Shown: in pieces, positions 1-7,395 of the stretch
Numbering within the stretch: position 1 is the stretch's first letter
Layout: each line of letters begins with the position of its first letter
From: JAOUEA01 sp963734685
GTDB lineage: Bacteria > Actinomycetota > UBA4738 > HRBIN12
NCBI GenBank assembly: GCA_963734685.1
Contig: CAVTIC010000001.1
Span: forward strand, 124,001 to 188,000
Direction of reading: 5' to 3'
Length of the DNA: 64,000 nucleotides
The notes under the pieces: model-generated
What the model was told of the DNA's origin: nothing
What the model saw: the letters and a program-made list of their open reading frames with translations, nothing else
Database searches by the model: none
Program-made: the position numbers and the translations under genes

Positions 1-2449
1 CCTGCATCCGATCGTGCCACTCCTGGAGCTTCTGTGTCGCGAAGGGAAGCGGGTCCGGGCCATCCAGGAGGGCGAACCCCAAGTTGCAGATGGCCCAGTC
101 GGTGTCCTCGGCGCTCGCGACACGATCGGCGGCCTCGAGAGCTGCGATCGCGGCGGACGTCTGCTGCTCCGTCTCGCCGCGCCACTGCCAGATCTCCCAC
201 AGGAGGTTCCGTGCTCGAAGGACACCGAGCGGCTCGTCCCGCCGCTCGAACGTGCGAACGGCCTCCTCGAGGGTCGCTCGCAAGGCGTCGAGGTCGACGT
301 TCTCGGGGTTGGCGAACATCGTCCAGAACGATCGGAGGACGGTGGCATGCATGCGCGGGCTCTCGAAGTCCGGGCCCTGGGCAAGCTGGATACAAGAATC
401 TGCCGTCTCGAGAGCCTCCCGGATCCCGATCACCTGGAACTCGGCCACAGCAAGGTCCGGAAGCAGGTCGATCCGGGCGGGGCTCCGCTCGGCGAGGAGG
501 TTGCTGGCGCGCAGGAGTTGTGCGTGGGCGGCATGTACGTCGCCCGAGCGAAGCGATCGACGGCCCGCGGAAGCGAGGCGTTCCGCGGCGAGGACCGCAA
601 CGCGATCGGTCTCATCGCCGATCAAGCCGAGCTCGGTACGGCAACGAACGCTCATGTCGAGGTGATGGCCGATCAGCGCATCCGCCTCCGGAGTCCCCGG
701 ACCCAGATCCACGTCGATCCACGCCGCGAACCGCTCGTGGAGCCCCGATCGGTCGAGCTTGGGCAAGGCAGCGTAGGCTGCCTCCCTCACGAGCCCGTGC
801 TCGAAGCGATACGCGTCGGTGCCGGGGATCGATGCCCGCGCAGGGCGCACCAGCTCCCGGCGGATCAGCGAGAGGAGTGATCCGTGGACATCGCCCTCGG
901 CGACGTCGAGAAGCGCCGCGAGGGCCCGCGTGTGAAACACGTTGCCCTCGATGGCGGCGGTCTGCAACAGCTTCCGTTCGTTCCATGGGAGGCGGTCCAG
1001 CCGCGCCTCGAGCAGAGCCATCAACACGACCGGGAGCGGTTCGCTCTCCCCGTCGGACTCGGCGGCCGCGGCGAGAAGTTGCTGAAGGAAGAGCGGATTC
1101 CCCTCGGCCGCCTTCAGCACCCGGATCCTGACCTCCTCCGAGAGCCGTGGATCGGCGAAACGGCCCAGCAGCTCGTGGGCCTCCACGTCAGGGAGCGGCC
1201 CGAGGCGCAGGATCGTCGCCCCGTGCCGTTCTGCCCATGACGGCTGGAGATCGAGTAGCTCCGGTCGGGCTATGCAGACGCAAAGGATGGCCGAGTTCCG
1301 GCTGTGGTCGACGACGTCCAGGACGAGCTCCACGAGCGCCGGCTGCGCCCACTGGAAGTCCTCGAACACGCACACGAGCGGACGGTCCCTTGCGAGGGCT
1401 TCCAGCAGCCGACGAACGGCCCAGGTGGTCTCGTCGGTGGTTCCTGCGATGTCCGCACCGCCCACCGCGGCTGCCACACGAGAGGCGATCTCCTCGGCTT
1501 CGTCGACCCCCTGGAGGAGCGAGTCGAGCCGCCCGCGAAGGTCAACCCCCGGCTCGTACTCGAGCATCTCCGCGACCGGCCAGTAGGCAAGCCCGGTGCC
1601 GTACGAAAGACAACGGCCCACGAGGACGGTGGCCGACGCACCGAGGTTCGTCGCCAGTTCGGCCGCGAGCCGCGTCTTCCCGATACCGGGCGGGCCGAGA
1701 AGGGTCAAGAGGTGAGCCTCGCCGCTGGTTCCAACTCGCTCGAACACGTCGTGCACAGCCGCGAGCTCGTCCTCCCTGCCGATGAGTGGTCCCGAGCTCT
1801 CCAGCCCGGGTGGGTCCCGAACCGTGAGGAGCCGGTGGACCGTGATCGGGTCCGTCTTGCCCTTCAGCGTGGACGGTTCAAGCGGCTCGAGCTCGACGCG
1901 TGACCGCACCAACTTCGCCGTCGACTCGCCGAGCATCACCTCTCCGGGTTCGGCGAGCTGCTCGAGCCTCGACGCCACGTTGACCGCGTCTCCGAGCGCA
2001 AGGGTGCCTGCGTGCGCGGTGACGACCTCCCCGGTGTTGACGCCGATCCTGGCCGACAGGCGAACGCCGTAGCGTGGCTCCAGCCGGTCGTTCAGCTTCT
2101 CGATGGCGCCTCGGATCTCCCACGCAGCGCGGACGGCCCGATACGCGTCGTCTTCGTGAACGGATGGCACGCCGAATACGGCCATCACGGCGTCGCCGAT
2201 GAACTTCTCGACGACCCCACCGTGCCGCTCGACAGCGGTTCGGGCGACGTGGAAGTAGTCGAACAGGATCCGTTTCAGTGTCTCCGGATCCAGTCGCTCG
2301 CCGAGCGCGGTCGACTCCGCGAGATCGCAGAAGAGCACCGTGACGAGCTTTCGTCGTTCGGGCGCGTCGGCGTGGACGAGATCGTTGCCGCACCCGTTGC
2401 AGAACCGGGAGTCGTCCGCGTTCTCGCGCCCACACACGGTGCAGAGCAA
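1..2449 (-). CDS. Zinc-ribbon class III adenylate/guanylate cyclase with AAA ATPase module, partial (C-terminus beyond left edge)
   Basis: The frame stays open on the minus strand to the window edge, so only the N-terminal ~816 residues are seen. A TTG start at 2449 has AGGGGGA six bases upstream and begins right before a zinc ribbon (CxxC at residues 3-6 and 17-20). Next is a class III cyclase domain (about 35-200) with metal aspartates in FCDLAEST and GDAVMAVFG and a NVASRLEQ stretch. Then comes a P-loop ATPase with Walker A GPPGIGKT near residue 250, and a helical, TPR-like C-terminal part. The family is the large actinobacterial cyclase-ATPase signalling protein: cyclase plus STAND-type ATPase and helical repeats, sometimes with a LuxR-type end. 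It presumably makes cAMP or cGMP in the cytosol in response to an unknown ligand. A second cyclase protein lies upstream on the same strand. Confidence 0.85.
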   Translation of the reverse strand, partial: MLCTVCGRENADDSRFCNGCGNDLVHADAPERRKLVTVLFCDLAESTALGERLDPETLKRILFDYFHVARTAVERHGGVVEKFIGDAVMAVFGVPSVHEDDAYRAVRAAWEIRGAIEKLNDRLEPRYGVRLSARIGVNTGEVVTAHAGTLALGDAVNVASRLEQLAEPGEVMLGESTAKLVRSRVELEPLEPSTLKGKTDPITVHRLLTVRDPPGLESSGPLIGREDELAAVHDVFERVGTSGEAHLLTLLGPPGIGKTRLAAELATNLGASATVLVGRCLSYGTGLAYWPVAEMLEYEPGVDLRGRLDSLLQGVDEAEEIASRVAAAVGGADIAGTTDETTWAVRRLLEALARDRPLVCVFEDFQWAQPALVELVLDVVDHSRNSAILCVCIARPELLDLQPSWAERHGATILRLGPLPDVEAHELLGRFADPRLSEEVRIRVLKAAEGNPLFLQQLLAAAAESDGESEPLPVVLMALLEARLDRLPWNERKLLQTAAIEGNVFHTRALAALLDVAEGDVHGSLLSLIRRELVRPARASIPGTDAYRFEHGLVREAAYAALPKLDRSGLHERFAAWIDVDLGPGTPEADALIGHHLDMSVRCRTELGLIGDETDRVAVLAAERLASAGRRSLRSGDVHAAHAQLLRASNLLAERSPARIDLLPDLAVAEFQVIGIREALETADSCIQLAQGPDFESPRMHATVLRSFWTMFANPENVDLDALRATLEEAVRTFERRDEPLGVLRARNLLWEIWQWRGETEQQTSAAIAALEAADRVASAEDTDWAICNLGFALLDGPDPLPFATQKLQEWHDRMQ

Positions 2450-2929
2450 CCGGGTCCCCCTCGCGTTTCGACCTGCCGGTCGGGCAACCAGGCCGAGTAT
2501 ATGCGGGCCTCGCTCCGCGCGTTCGCGAGAGCCCGCCGTCTGCGCGCGATGCCAAGGCGTCGATGCAGGCGGGGGTGTCGTGACGTTCGGGGAGTTCGCC
2601 CAGGTGGCCGAGGAGCTTTTCGGCACTCAGCGACCATGAACGAGGTCGTCGAGCGCAACGGACTGACCGGACTAGGGGCCGAGCACTCGCTCACGATCGC
2701 CGAAACGGAGACGTGGGCGGGGCTCCCGAGGCCGCGGAACGGCGCCTGAGGGAAGGTCGCGAGGTCCTCGAGCCGCTGGGAGACATCTTGTGGGTCAGCG
2801 CGGTGGACTGTGCCTGCGCTCGGCCGTCCGGGCTCAGGAACGACCCAGATGTGCCGTGAACAACGGACCCTCATGGCGTGTGTTCATGGCCCGTGCCAAC
2901 TGGCCTTGGATGACTTCCTGCGAGTGGAT
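2450..2929. other. 480-bp gap without a recognisable gene
   Basis: This stretch lies between two minus-strand cyclase genes. All six frames give only arginine/proline-rich translations with no known motif. The promoter of the downstream cyclase-ATPase gene should lie here, but no clear -35/-10 pair stands out. Confidence 0.5.
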
Positions 2930-4315
2930 TCAGCCAGCGACTCGGTAGAGCCGCCAGCGGTCGGGTACGCCTTTCAGCTCGTGCTCGCCACGTGCCTCGA
3001 ACTCAAGGCCCGAGCCAGCGACGAGGTCCTTGACCGTCTGGGACACCAGGACCTCGGATGGTCCTGCGAGGGCACCGACTCGTGCCCCGATCGTCACGCC
3101 CAACCCCGCGATGTCGTCACCCTCGATCGCCACCTCACCGGTGTGCAAGCCCGCGCGGATCTCGATATCGAGCGGCCGCAGCGCGGACACGATGGACGCG
3201 GCACATCGCACGCCGCGGGCGGGTCCGTCGAACGTGGCGAGGAACCCGTCACCCATCGTCTTGATCTCGCGCCCCCTATAGCGAGAGAGGTTCGCGCGGA
3301 CCGTCTTGTCGTGCTGAGCCCGCAGCTCCTTCCACCCGTGGTCACCGAGGGCCGCACTCTGGCTTGTTGAATCGACGATGTCAGTGAACAGCACCGTCGC
3401 CAGGACGCGATCGAATGCTGCCTCTTCCCTCCGGAGCTCACTCAGGAAGTTCTCAACCGCATCGAGCATCTCTTCCTGGTCGGGACCCATCCATCCGTGG
3501 GAGCTGCCGGGAAGCTCCTCCAGTGTCGCGCCGGGGATTCGATCCGCGAGGAAACGGGCCTGTTCGACCGGCTCGACCTGATCCCCTGTTCGATGAACGA
3601 CCAGGGTCGGTGCCTGGACCACAGGGAGCAGGTCCCTCACGTCCGTATCGCGAAACATTCGCTCAAGTGCGGAGGCATCGCCTGGGCCAGCTGAACGACG
3701 CATCCAGGTTGCGTAGGCTCGCTCGAACTCCGGATCGTGAAGGTCTGGCCACTCCAATGCAACCATCCACTCGGCGAACGCATGCGTGCCCCAAGACTCA
3801 TTGATCCGAGCGAGATATTTGTCCCATTCCACTTCGGTCCACGCCCAGGGGTAGTCCGGAGCCCAGAGTCCCCTCGCCGTCGCAGCCCAGAGGATAACGG
3901 CCGATGTCCGGTCCGGGTACGTCGAGGCGAACAACGTGATCAACATCGCGCCATCGTCTGTTCCGAGCAGCGTCGCCCGATCCGATCCGGCCGCGTCCAT
4001 GACGGTGCGGATGTCGTCCATCCGCGTCTCCAGGGTCAGCTGGTCCTCGCGCTCCACGACATGGTCGGAGAGCCCAGTGCCCCGCCGATCGAAGACCAGG
4101 ACCCTGGAGAACGAGGCCAGCCGACGGAGGAAGCTGGCGACGGGTGTCCATTCCCAGGCTTGCTCCACGTTGAAAACCCAGCCCATGACGAGAACGAGGT
4201 CGGTCGGACCCTCGCCGAACACCTGGTATGCGATGTGAACACCGTCCGCGGTCCTCGCGTATCGGGTCTCTGGGATCACGCCGCAAGTGTCCGACTTGCC
4301 GGTGCCGGGCCGCAA
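2930..4315 (-). CDS. Alpha/beta-hydrolase fused to class III nucleotidyl cyclase domain
   Basis: The protein has 461 residues. Residues 18-295 form an alpha/beta-hydrolase fold and 303-460 a class III cyclase domain (LFTDIVDST with Asp312, then MGDGFLATFD). This fusion is common in Actinomycetota, where the hydrolase part is thought to act as a sensor or an independent enzyme. The nucleophile elbow reads GTDDG (Asp120) rather than the usual G-x-S-x-G. Asp245 (HRTGDQ) and His273 (GSSHGW) fit the rest of a triad. An Asp nucleophile is the arrangement of haloalkane dehalogenases and epoxide hydrolases. The start is uncertain: TTG at 4315, or GTG at 4279 (VIPETRY), which begins closer to the fold. 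It is probably transcribed alone or with the cyclase downstream. Confidence 0.85.
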   Translation of the reverse strand: MRPGTGKSDTCGVIPETRYARTADGVHIAYQVFGEGPTDLVLVMGWVFNVEQAWEWTPVASFLRRLASFSRVLVFDRRGTGLSDHVVEREDQLTLETRMDDIRTVMDAAGSDRATLLGTDDGAMLITLFASTYPDRTSAVILWAATARGLWAPDYPWAWTEVEWDKYLARINESWGTHAFAEWMVALEWPDLHDPEFERAYATWMRRSAGPGDASALERMFRDTDVRDLLPVVQAPTLVVHRTGDQVEPVEQARFLADRIPGATLEELPGSSHGWMGPDQEEMLDAVENFLSELRREEAAFDRVLATVLFTDIVDSTSQSAALGDHGWKELRAQHDKTVRANLSRYRGREIKTMGDGFLATFDGPARGVRCAASIVSALRPLDIEIRAGLHTGEVAIEGDDIAGLGVTIGARVGALAGPSEVLVSQTVKDLVAGSGLEFEARGEHELKGVPDRWRLYRVAG

Positions 4316-4546
4316 GTGCTGAGGTGGACCACCAGGAATGCCGGTCAGCTGTGCATCGAGGCGATGGATCCATCTCGGTCCCTAACGCCACACCCGGGCC
4401 GAAGACACGGGACATGTCGGACACATTCAGGAGGCCTGTGCCGTGAACAGAGACCGCCGGATGACGAGAGACGTCGAGCACTATCGAAAGGGTCCGGGCA
4501 TGAGAACGCCCAAGTCAGAGGCCGTATCCGTACAATCCCGCGGGTG

Positions 4547-4621
4547 GGGCCCGTAGCTCAGCCCGGTTAGAGCAGGGGGCTTTTAACCCTCGTGTCGCAG
4601 GTTCGAATCCTGCCGGGCCCA
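4547..4621 (+). tRNA. tRNA-Lys (UUU)
   Basis: The acceptor stem GGGCCCG pairs with CGGGCCC. The anticodon loop is CTTTTAA with TTT at 4582-4584, and the T-loop GTTCGAATC is standard. CCA is not encoded; A4621 is the discriminator. Confidence 0.95.
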
Positions 4622-4656
4622 CCCTGGATGTCGGTGCCGTCGGCTAGCGTCGGGCG

Positions 4657-5220
4657 ATGCTCCGGACGACCTTCGACGGCCCACGCAGCAGCACCTGGGT
4701 GATCGACGAGCCGACCACCAGACGTGAGCGTATGCGCGGCGCGAAGGCTCGCCCATGGACCTCTCCCCGCCACGGCATGCTGTTCGAACGGTGCCGGTCG
4801 GTCCACACGTTCGGCATGCCGGCGCCGATCACGGTCGTCGCGCTGAACACGCGACTCGAGGTCGAACGTGTGACGGTGTTGCGCCCTCGCCGGCTGTTCC
4901 TGCCGCGGCCGGGCATCCGTCACATCCTCGAGTGCGCGACCGACGCCGACGTTCGGCCGGGCGATCGGTTCGAGCGGACGGCCCGGTCCGGCGCCGCCGG
5001 GGAAGGCACCGGCGACGCTCAGACCGAAGCGCCGATGAGCAGGCGCAGGAGGGCCGTCAGGCCGGTCGCCACCACCGCGATGAACGCGGCGACCGCGAAC
5101 GGAACCCACGCGGGCAAGGCGATCGGCTCCTTGCGGACCCGATCGGGCCGCGCCAGACCGAGCCATTCCAGCACCAGCTTCATCACACGAGGTGTTCGGC
5201 GCCACGGCGCGATCGGTTGA
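4657..5220 (+). CDS. DUF192 family protein
   Basis: The first ~107 residues match the DUF192 pattern: a T..RRERMRGAK opening, GMLFERCRSVHTFGMPAPITVVAL in the middle, and LPRPGIRHILE followed by PGDRFER at the end. The family is a small beta-rich fold, often exported, of unknown biochemical function; no signal peptide is visible here. The frame then runs ~80 residues further with a low-complexity basic composition. That tail lies antisense to a plausible small membrane-protein gene at 5019-5183, so the true protein may end near 4990 through a sequence error, or the antisense call may be wrong. The ATG at 4657 has only a weak ribosome site. It lies 35 bp after tRNA-Lys. Confidence 0.65.
   Translation: MLRTTFDGPRSSTWVIDEPTTRRERMRGAKARPWTSPRHGMLFERCRSVHTFGMPAPITVVALNTRLEVERVTVLRPRRLFLPRPGIRHILECATDADVRPGDRFERTARSGAAGEGTGDAQTEAPMSRRRRAVRPVATTAMNAATANGTHAGKAIGSLRTRSGRARPSHSSTSFITRGVRRHGAIG
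5019..5183 (-). CDS. Small single-pass membrane protein (54 aa), unknown function
   Basis: A short basic N-terminus (MKLVLEWLGLARPDRVRKEP) is followed by one hydrophobic helix of about 25 residues (residues 24-50) ending in LLRLLIGASV. That composition is typical of a real small membrane protein and not of an antisense translation. It lies 41 bp downstream of the lipoprotein gene on the same strand, so co-expression is likely. It overlaps the tail of the convergent DUF192 frame. The start ATG at 5183 has no strong ribosome site. Confidence 0.5.
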   Translation of the reverse strand: MKLVLEWLGLARPDRVRKEPIALPAWVPFAVAAFIAVVATGLTALLRLLIGASV

Positions 5221-5224
5221 GCGG

Positions 5225-5770
5225 TCAGGCGATCCACATCGGGCCGCGCTGGTCCACGACCGACCAGTCGCCGCCTCGCTCTTCCAACACGTAGGTGCTG
5301 CCGCTGCCGCACAACCCGCCGCAGCCGTAGCTCGCGCCGACGCGGATCTCACCCGCTCGTTCCACGATCGGTCCGAGCGTCAACACGATCTCGTGCGGAG
5401 GACCCTGCATCCACGTCGTCGTCGTAGAGCGGCGCGGGTCGTCGATGAAGCGAAGATGCTCGATGCCGAGCCGCTCCCGCAGTGCCGCCCGTTCCGCCTC
5501 TGAGAAGGAGTCGTCGCACGCCTCGGGACCCATCGGATCGGCGGCGTCGGAGCAGAGCCCCGTGAGGACGTAGACGCGACGCCACTCCATCGGCTCGGCT
5601 CCCACCAACTCCGAGATCAGCGTCTCGTACACGCCCAGCCTCCGCTCGTCGAGCTCGGGCGCGGGCTCAGGCGAGGGGCCGTCCCCCTCTGCCGGCGGAG
5701 GCGTCCGGTCGGCACACGAAGCGAGCGAGAGGCAGAGGGTGAGGAGCGTGAACACGAGCATCCGGCGCAT
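5225..5770 (-). CDS. Putative lipoprotein, unknown function
   Basis: The protein has 181 residues with a clear lipoprotein signal: MRRMLVFTLLTLCLSLASC, lipobox LASC with Cys19, then a Pro/Glu-rich linker (to ~residue 42). It is therefore expected to be secreted and anchored on the outer face of the membrane. The mature part has four or more cysteines (GLCSDAADPMGPEACDD and YGCGGLCGSG), suggesting disulfides. No family is recognised. The small membrane protein at 5019-5183 follows on the same strand. Confidence 0.75.
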   Translation of the reverse strand: MRRMLVFTLLTLCLSLASCADRTPPPAEGDGPSPEPAPELDERRLGVYETLISELVGAEPMEWRRVYVLTGLCSDAADPMGPEACDDSFSEAERAALRERLGIEHLRFIDDPRRSTTTTWMQGPPHEIVLTLGPIVERAGEIRVGASYGCGGLCGSGSTYVLEERGGDWSVVDQRGPMWIA

Positions 5771-5879
5771 GCGATCGGCCTCCTGTGCAGGACCCCACCA
5801 GGTTCGGCGAGATCGAACGGAAGCTCATGCCTCGAGCCGGCGGTGTTGTGACGACCCTGGGCCCTCGCGACGCCCCGGC

Positions 5880-5885
5880 TATACT
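5880..5885 (+). promoter_or_regulatory. Probable -10 element (TATACT) of the tRNA-Glu/tRNA-Asp unit
   Basis: TATACT lies 48 bp upstream of tRNA-Glu. No good -35 hexamer is seen at 16-18 bp, so only the -10 is proposed. Confidence 0.4.
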
Positions 5886-5932
5886 CTGTCGGCCGCCCTC
5901 TGCGGCCGCTACCCTGCTGGAGGAGCACCTGC

Positions 5933-6005
5933 GCCCCCATCGTCTAGCGGCCTAGGACATCGCCCTTTCAAGGCGGAAGCACGGGTTCGAATCCCGTTGG
6001 GGGCA
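5933..6005 (+). tRNA. tRNA-Glu (UUC)
   Basis: The acceptor GCCCCCA pairs with TGGGGGC. The anticodon loop is CTTTCAA with TTC at 5967-5969, and the T-loop GTTCGAATC is normal. CCA is not encoded. tRNA-Asp follows 59 bp downstream. Confidence 0.95.
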
Positions 6006-6064
6006 CGGTTCCGAGCACGACCTCGCGGTCGGTGCGCGGCGCCTTGACAACTGGAACACCACGT

Positions 6065-6143
6065 GCGCCCGTAGAGGAGTCCGGCCGTCCTCACCGCCCT
6101 GTCAAGGCGGAGATCGCGGGATCGAAGCCCGTCGGGCGCGCCA
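6065..6143 (+). tRNA. tRNA-Asp (GUC)
   Basis: The acceptor GCGCCCG pairs with CGGGCGC, the discriminator is G6140 (the Asp identity base) and CCA is encoded at 6141-6143. The anticodon loop CTGTCAA sits between perfect CCGCC/GGCGG stems. The D-arm is GAGG/CCTC with a long loop. The T-loop reads ATCGAAG instead of TTCGAAT, so position 54 is A, which would break the usual T54-A58 pair. A 55-nt copy of its 3' part lies at 11906-11960. Confidence 0.85.
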
Positions 6144-6146
6144 TCG

Positions 6147-6178
6147 ACGCCGCGCCGGCCTCAGGGTCGGCGCGGCGT
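6147..6178 (+). terminator. GC-rich hairpin after the tRNA-Glu/Asp unit
   Basis: Perfect 11-bp arms, ACGCCGCGCCG (6147-6157) and CGGCGCGGCGT (6168-6178), flank a 10-nt loop immediately after tRNA-Asp. There is no T-run, which is usual for actinobacterial terminators. It could also be a tRNA processing boundary. Confidence 0.5.
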
Positions 6179-6354
6179 TCGAGGGCAGGTCGGGTGGTTG
6201 GAATCGCTAGACCCGCAGTTCAGCCGCCCGCCCATTCCCTGGTGGTAACGGATCTCGCCGATCCGGTAACGCCGCTGGGCAACCTCCCGCCCACCGGCAC
6301 GTGACCGCGAGCGGACCGGTCCCCTGCCCGGGGCAGTGAATCACCGTTGTGTGG

Positions 6355-6383
6355 TTGCCGTGGACCCCCTCCCCATCTACATA
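6355..6383 (+). promoter_or_regulatory. Sigma-70-type promoter for the CPBP protease gene
   Basis: A TTGCCG -35 (6355-6360) and TACATA -10 (6378-6383) are separated by exactly 17 bp. Transcription would begin near 6390, which supports the downstream ATG at 6447 over a GTG at 6336 that would lie upstream of the promoter. Confidence 0.5.
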
Positions 6384-6446
6384 GTAGAAACGCTCCATGA
6401 AACCCATGACGGTCGCCCGGATGTGGACCGGCTCGAGTTAGTTCTC

Positions 6447-7256
6447 ATGGTGATGAACGCCTCCCCGGAGCCTGCAGCTGACGGCGCTCCTCCGGATCAA
6501 CCAGCAAGGGACACCCACGTCGCGATCCCGCAGTACTCCCTACTGGCCATCCTGGGGATCTGGGCGGCGGCGGCCGTGCCGATGGCAGCACTAGCCTGGA
6601 TCGTCGCCCCGGCGCTCGCGCCCGCCCTCTCCGGCCCCCAGCCGTTCGCCAAAGCGCTCCTCACCTGTCTCACCATCGGCCTCATCTGGCAGTTCGCGCT
6701 CGTGGTCCTGTTGTTGTGGCGCGAGCAAAGAACCCTTCGCTGGAAGACCGCCCGTCAGGCGCTCTGGCTCGGCCCACCTCGCAGCCCCAAGACGGGACGG
6801 GTCGGCGGCAGGCTGTGGCTCCTCGTGATCCCGTTGATCGTCGCGTTCGGAGCCGAGGAGATGATCCCGCTGCCGTCGCACCCAGCGAGTCGCGATCTCG
6901 GCGTGTTCCTGGAGTCGCAGGCGGGCGTGACGTTCCTTCGCGGGGCGTGGGGGTGGTACGCGATGATCCTCGTACTGCTCATCTTCAACACCATCCTCGG
7001 GGAGGAGCTCCTCTTCCGAGGGTTCCTTCTGCCTCGCATGAACGGCGTCTTCGGGCGCGGCGACTGGGTGGCCAATGGCGTTCTCTTCGCCGCCTACCAC
7101 CTTCACACGCCGTGGGTGATGCCGGCGGCAGTCTTCGACACCCTCATCCTCGCCTACCCGTCGAAGCGCTACCGCAGCGCGTGGTTCGGCATCATCGTGC
7201 ACAGCGCACAGAGCGTCTTGATAGCCGTCGTCGTGCTGTTCTTGGTATTGGGATAG
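6447..7256 (+). CDS. CPBP family intramembrane glutamic protease (Abi/CAAX-type)
   Basis: The protein has 269 residues and several membrane helices. The CPBP signature is present: EELLFRGFLLPRM near residue 186 (Glu-Glu...Arg) and a second motif AAYHLHTPW about 30 residues later, which supplies the catalytic histidine. The family acts inside the membrane as prenyl-protein or peptide proteases and is often linked to bacteriocin immunity or stress; the substrate here is unknown. ATG at 6447 was chosen because the likely promoter at 6355-6383 excludes the earlier in-frame GTG at 6336; neither has a strong ribosome site. It lies in a segment flanked by tRNA-Asp and a tRNA-Asp fragment, convergent with the MMPL transporter. 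Confidence 0.85.
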   Translation: MVMNASPEPAADGAPPDQPARDTHVAIPQYSLLAILGIWAAAAVPMAALAWIVAPALAPALSGPQPFAKALLTCLTIGLIWQFALVVLLLWREQRTLRWKTARQALWLGPPRSPKTGRVGGRLWLLVIPLIVAFGAEEMIPLPSHPASRDLGVFLESQAGVTFLRGAWGWYAMILVLLIFNTILGEELLFRGFLLPRMNGVFGRGDWVANGVLFAAYHLHTPWVMPAAVFDTLILAYPSKRYRSAWFGIIVHSAQSVLIAVVVLFLVLG

Positions 7257-7395
7257 CGGAAGCGGATCGCGCGTCAGGACAACGGGGCGAGACCGGCGAT
7301 GGCAGCGCCGAGGCCCGACCGTCGCGCAAGCACTGGGCCGCACCGAAGATCCGACGCCCTCGGACCTCGACTTCCCCCGCCTCTACGGGCGCAGT

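Noticed and set aside
14..1903. Long plus-strand reading frames opposite the left-edge cyclase-ATPase
   Set aside because: They are antisense to a gene with clear zinc-ribbon, cyclase and Walker A motifs, and their translations have no domain.
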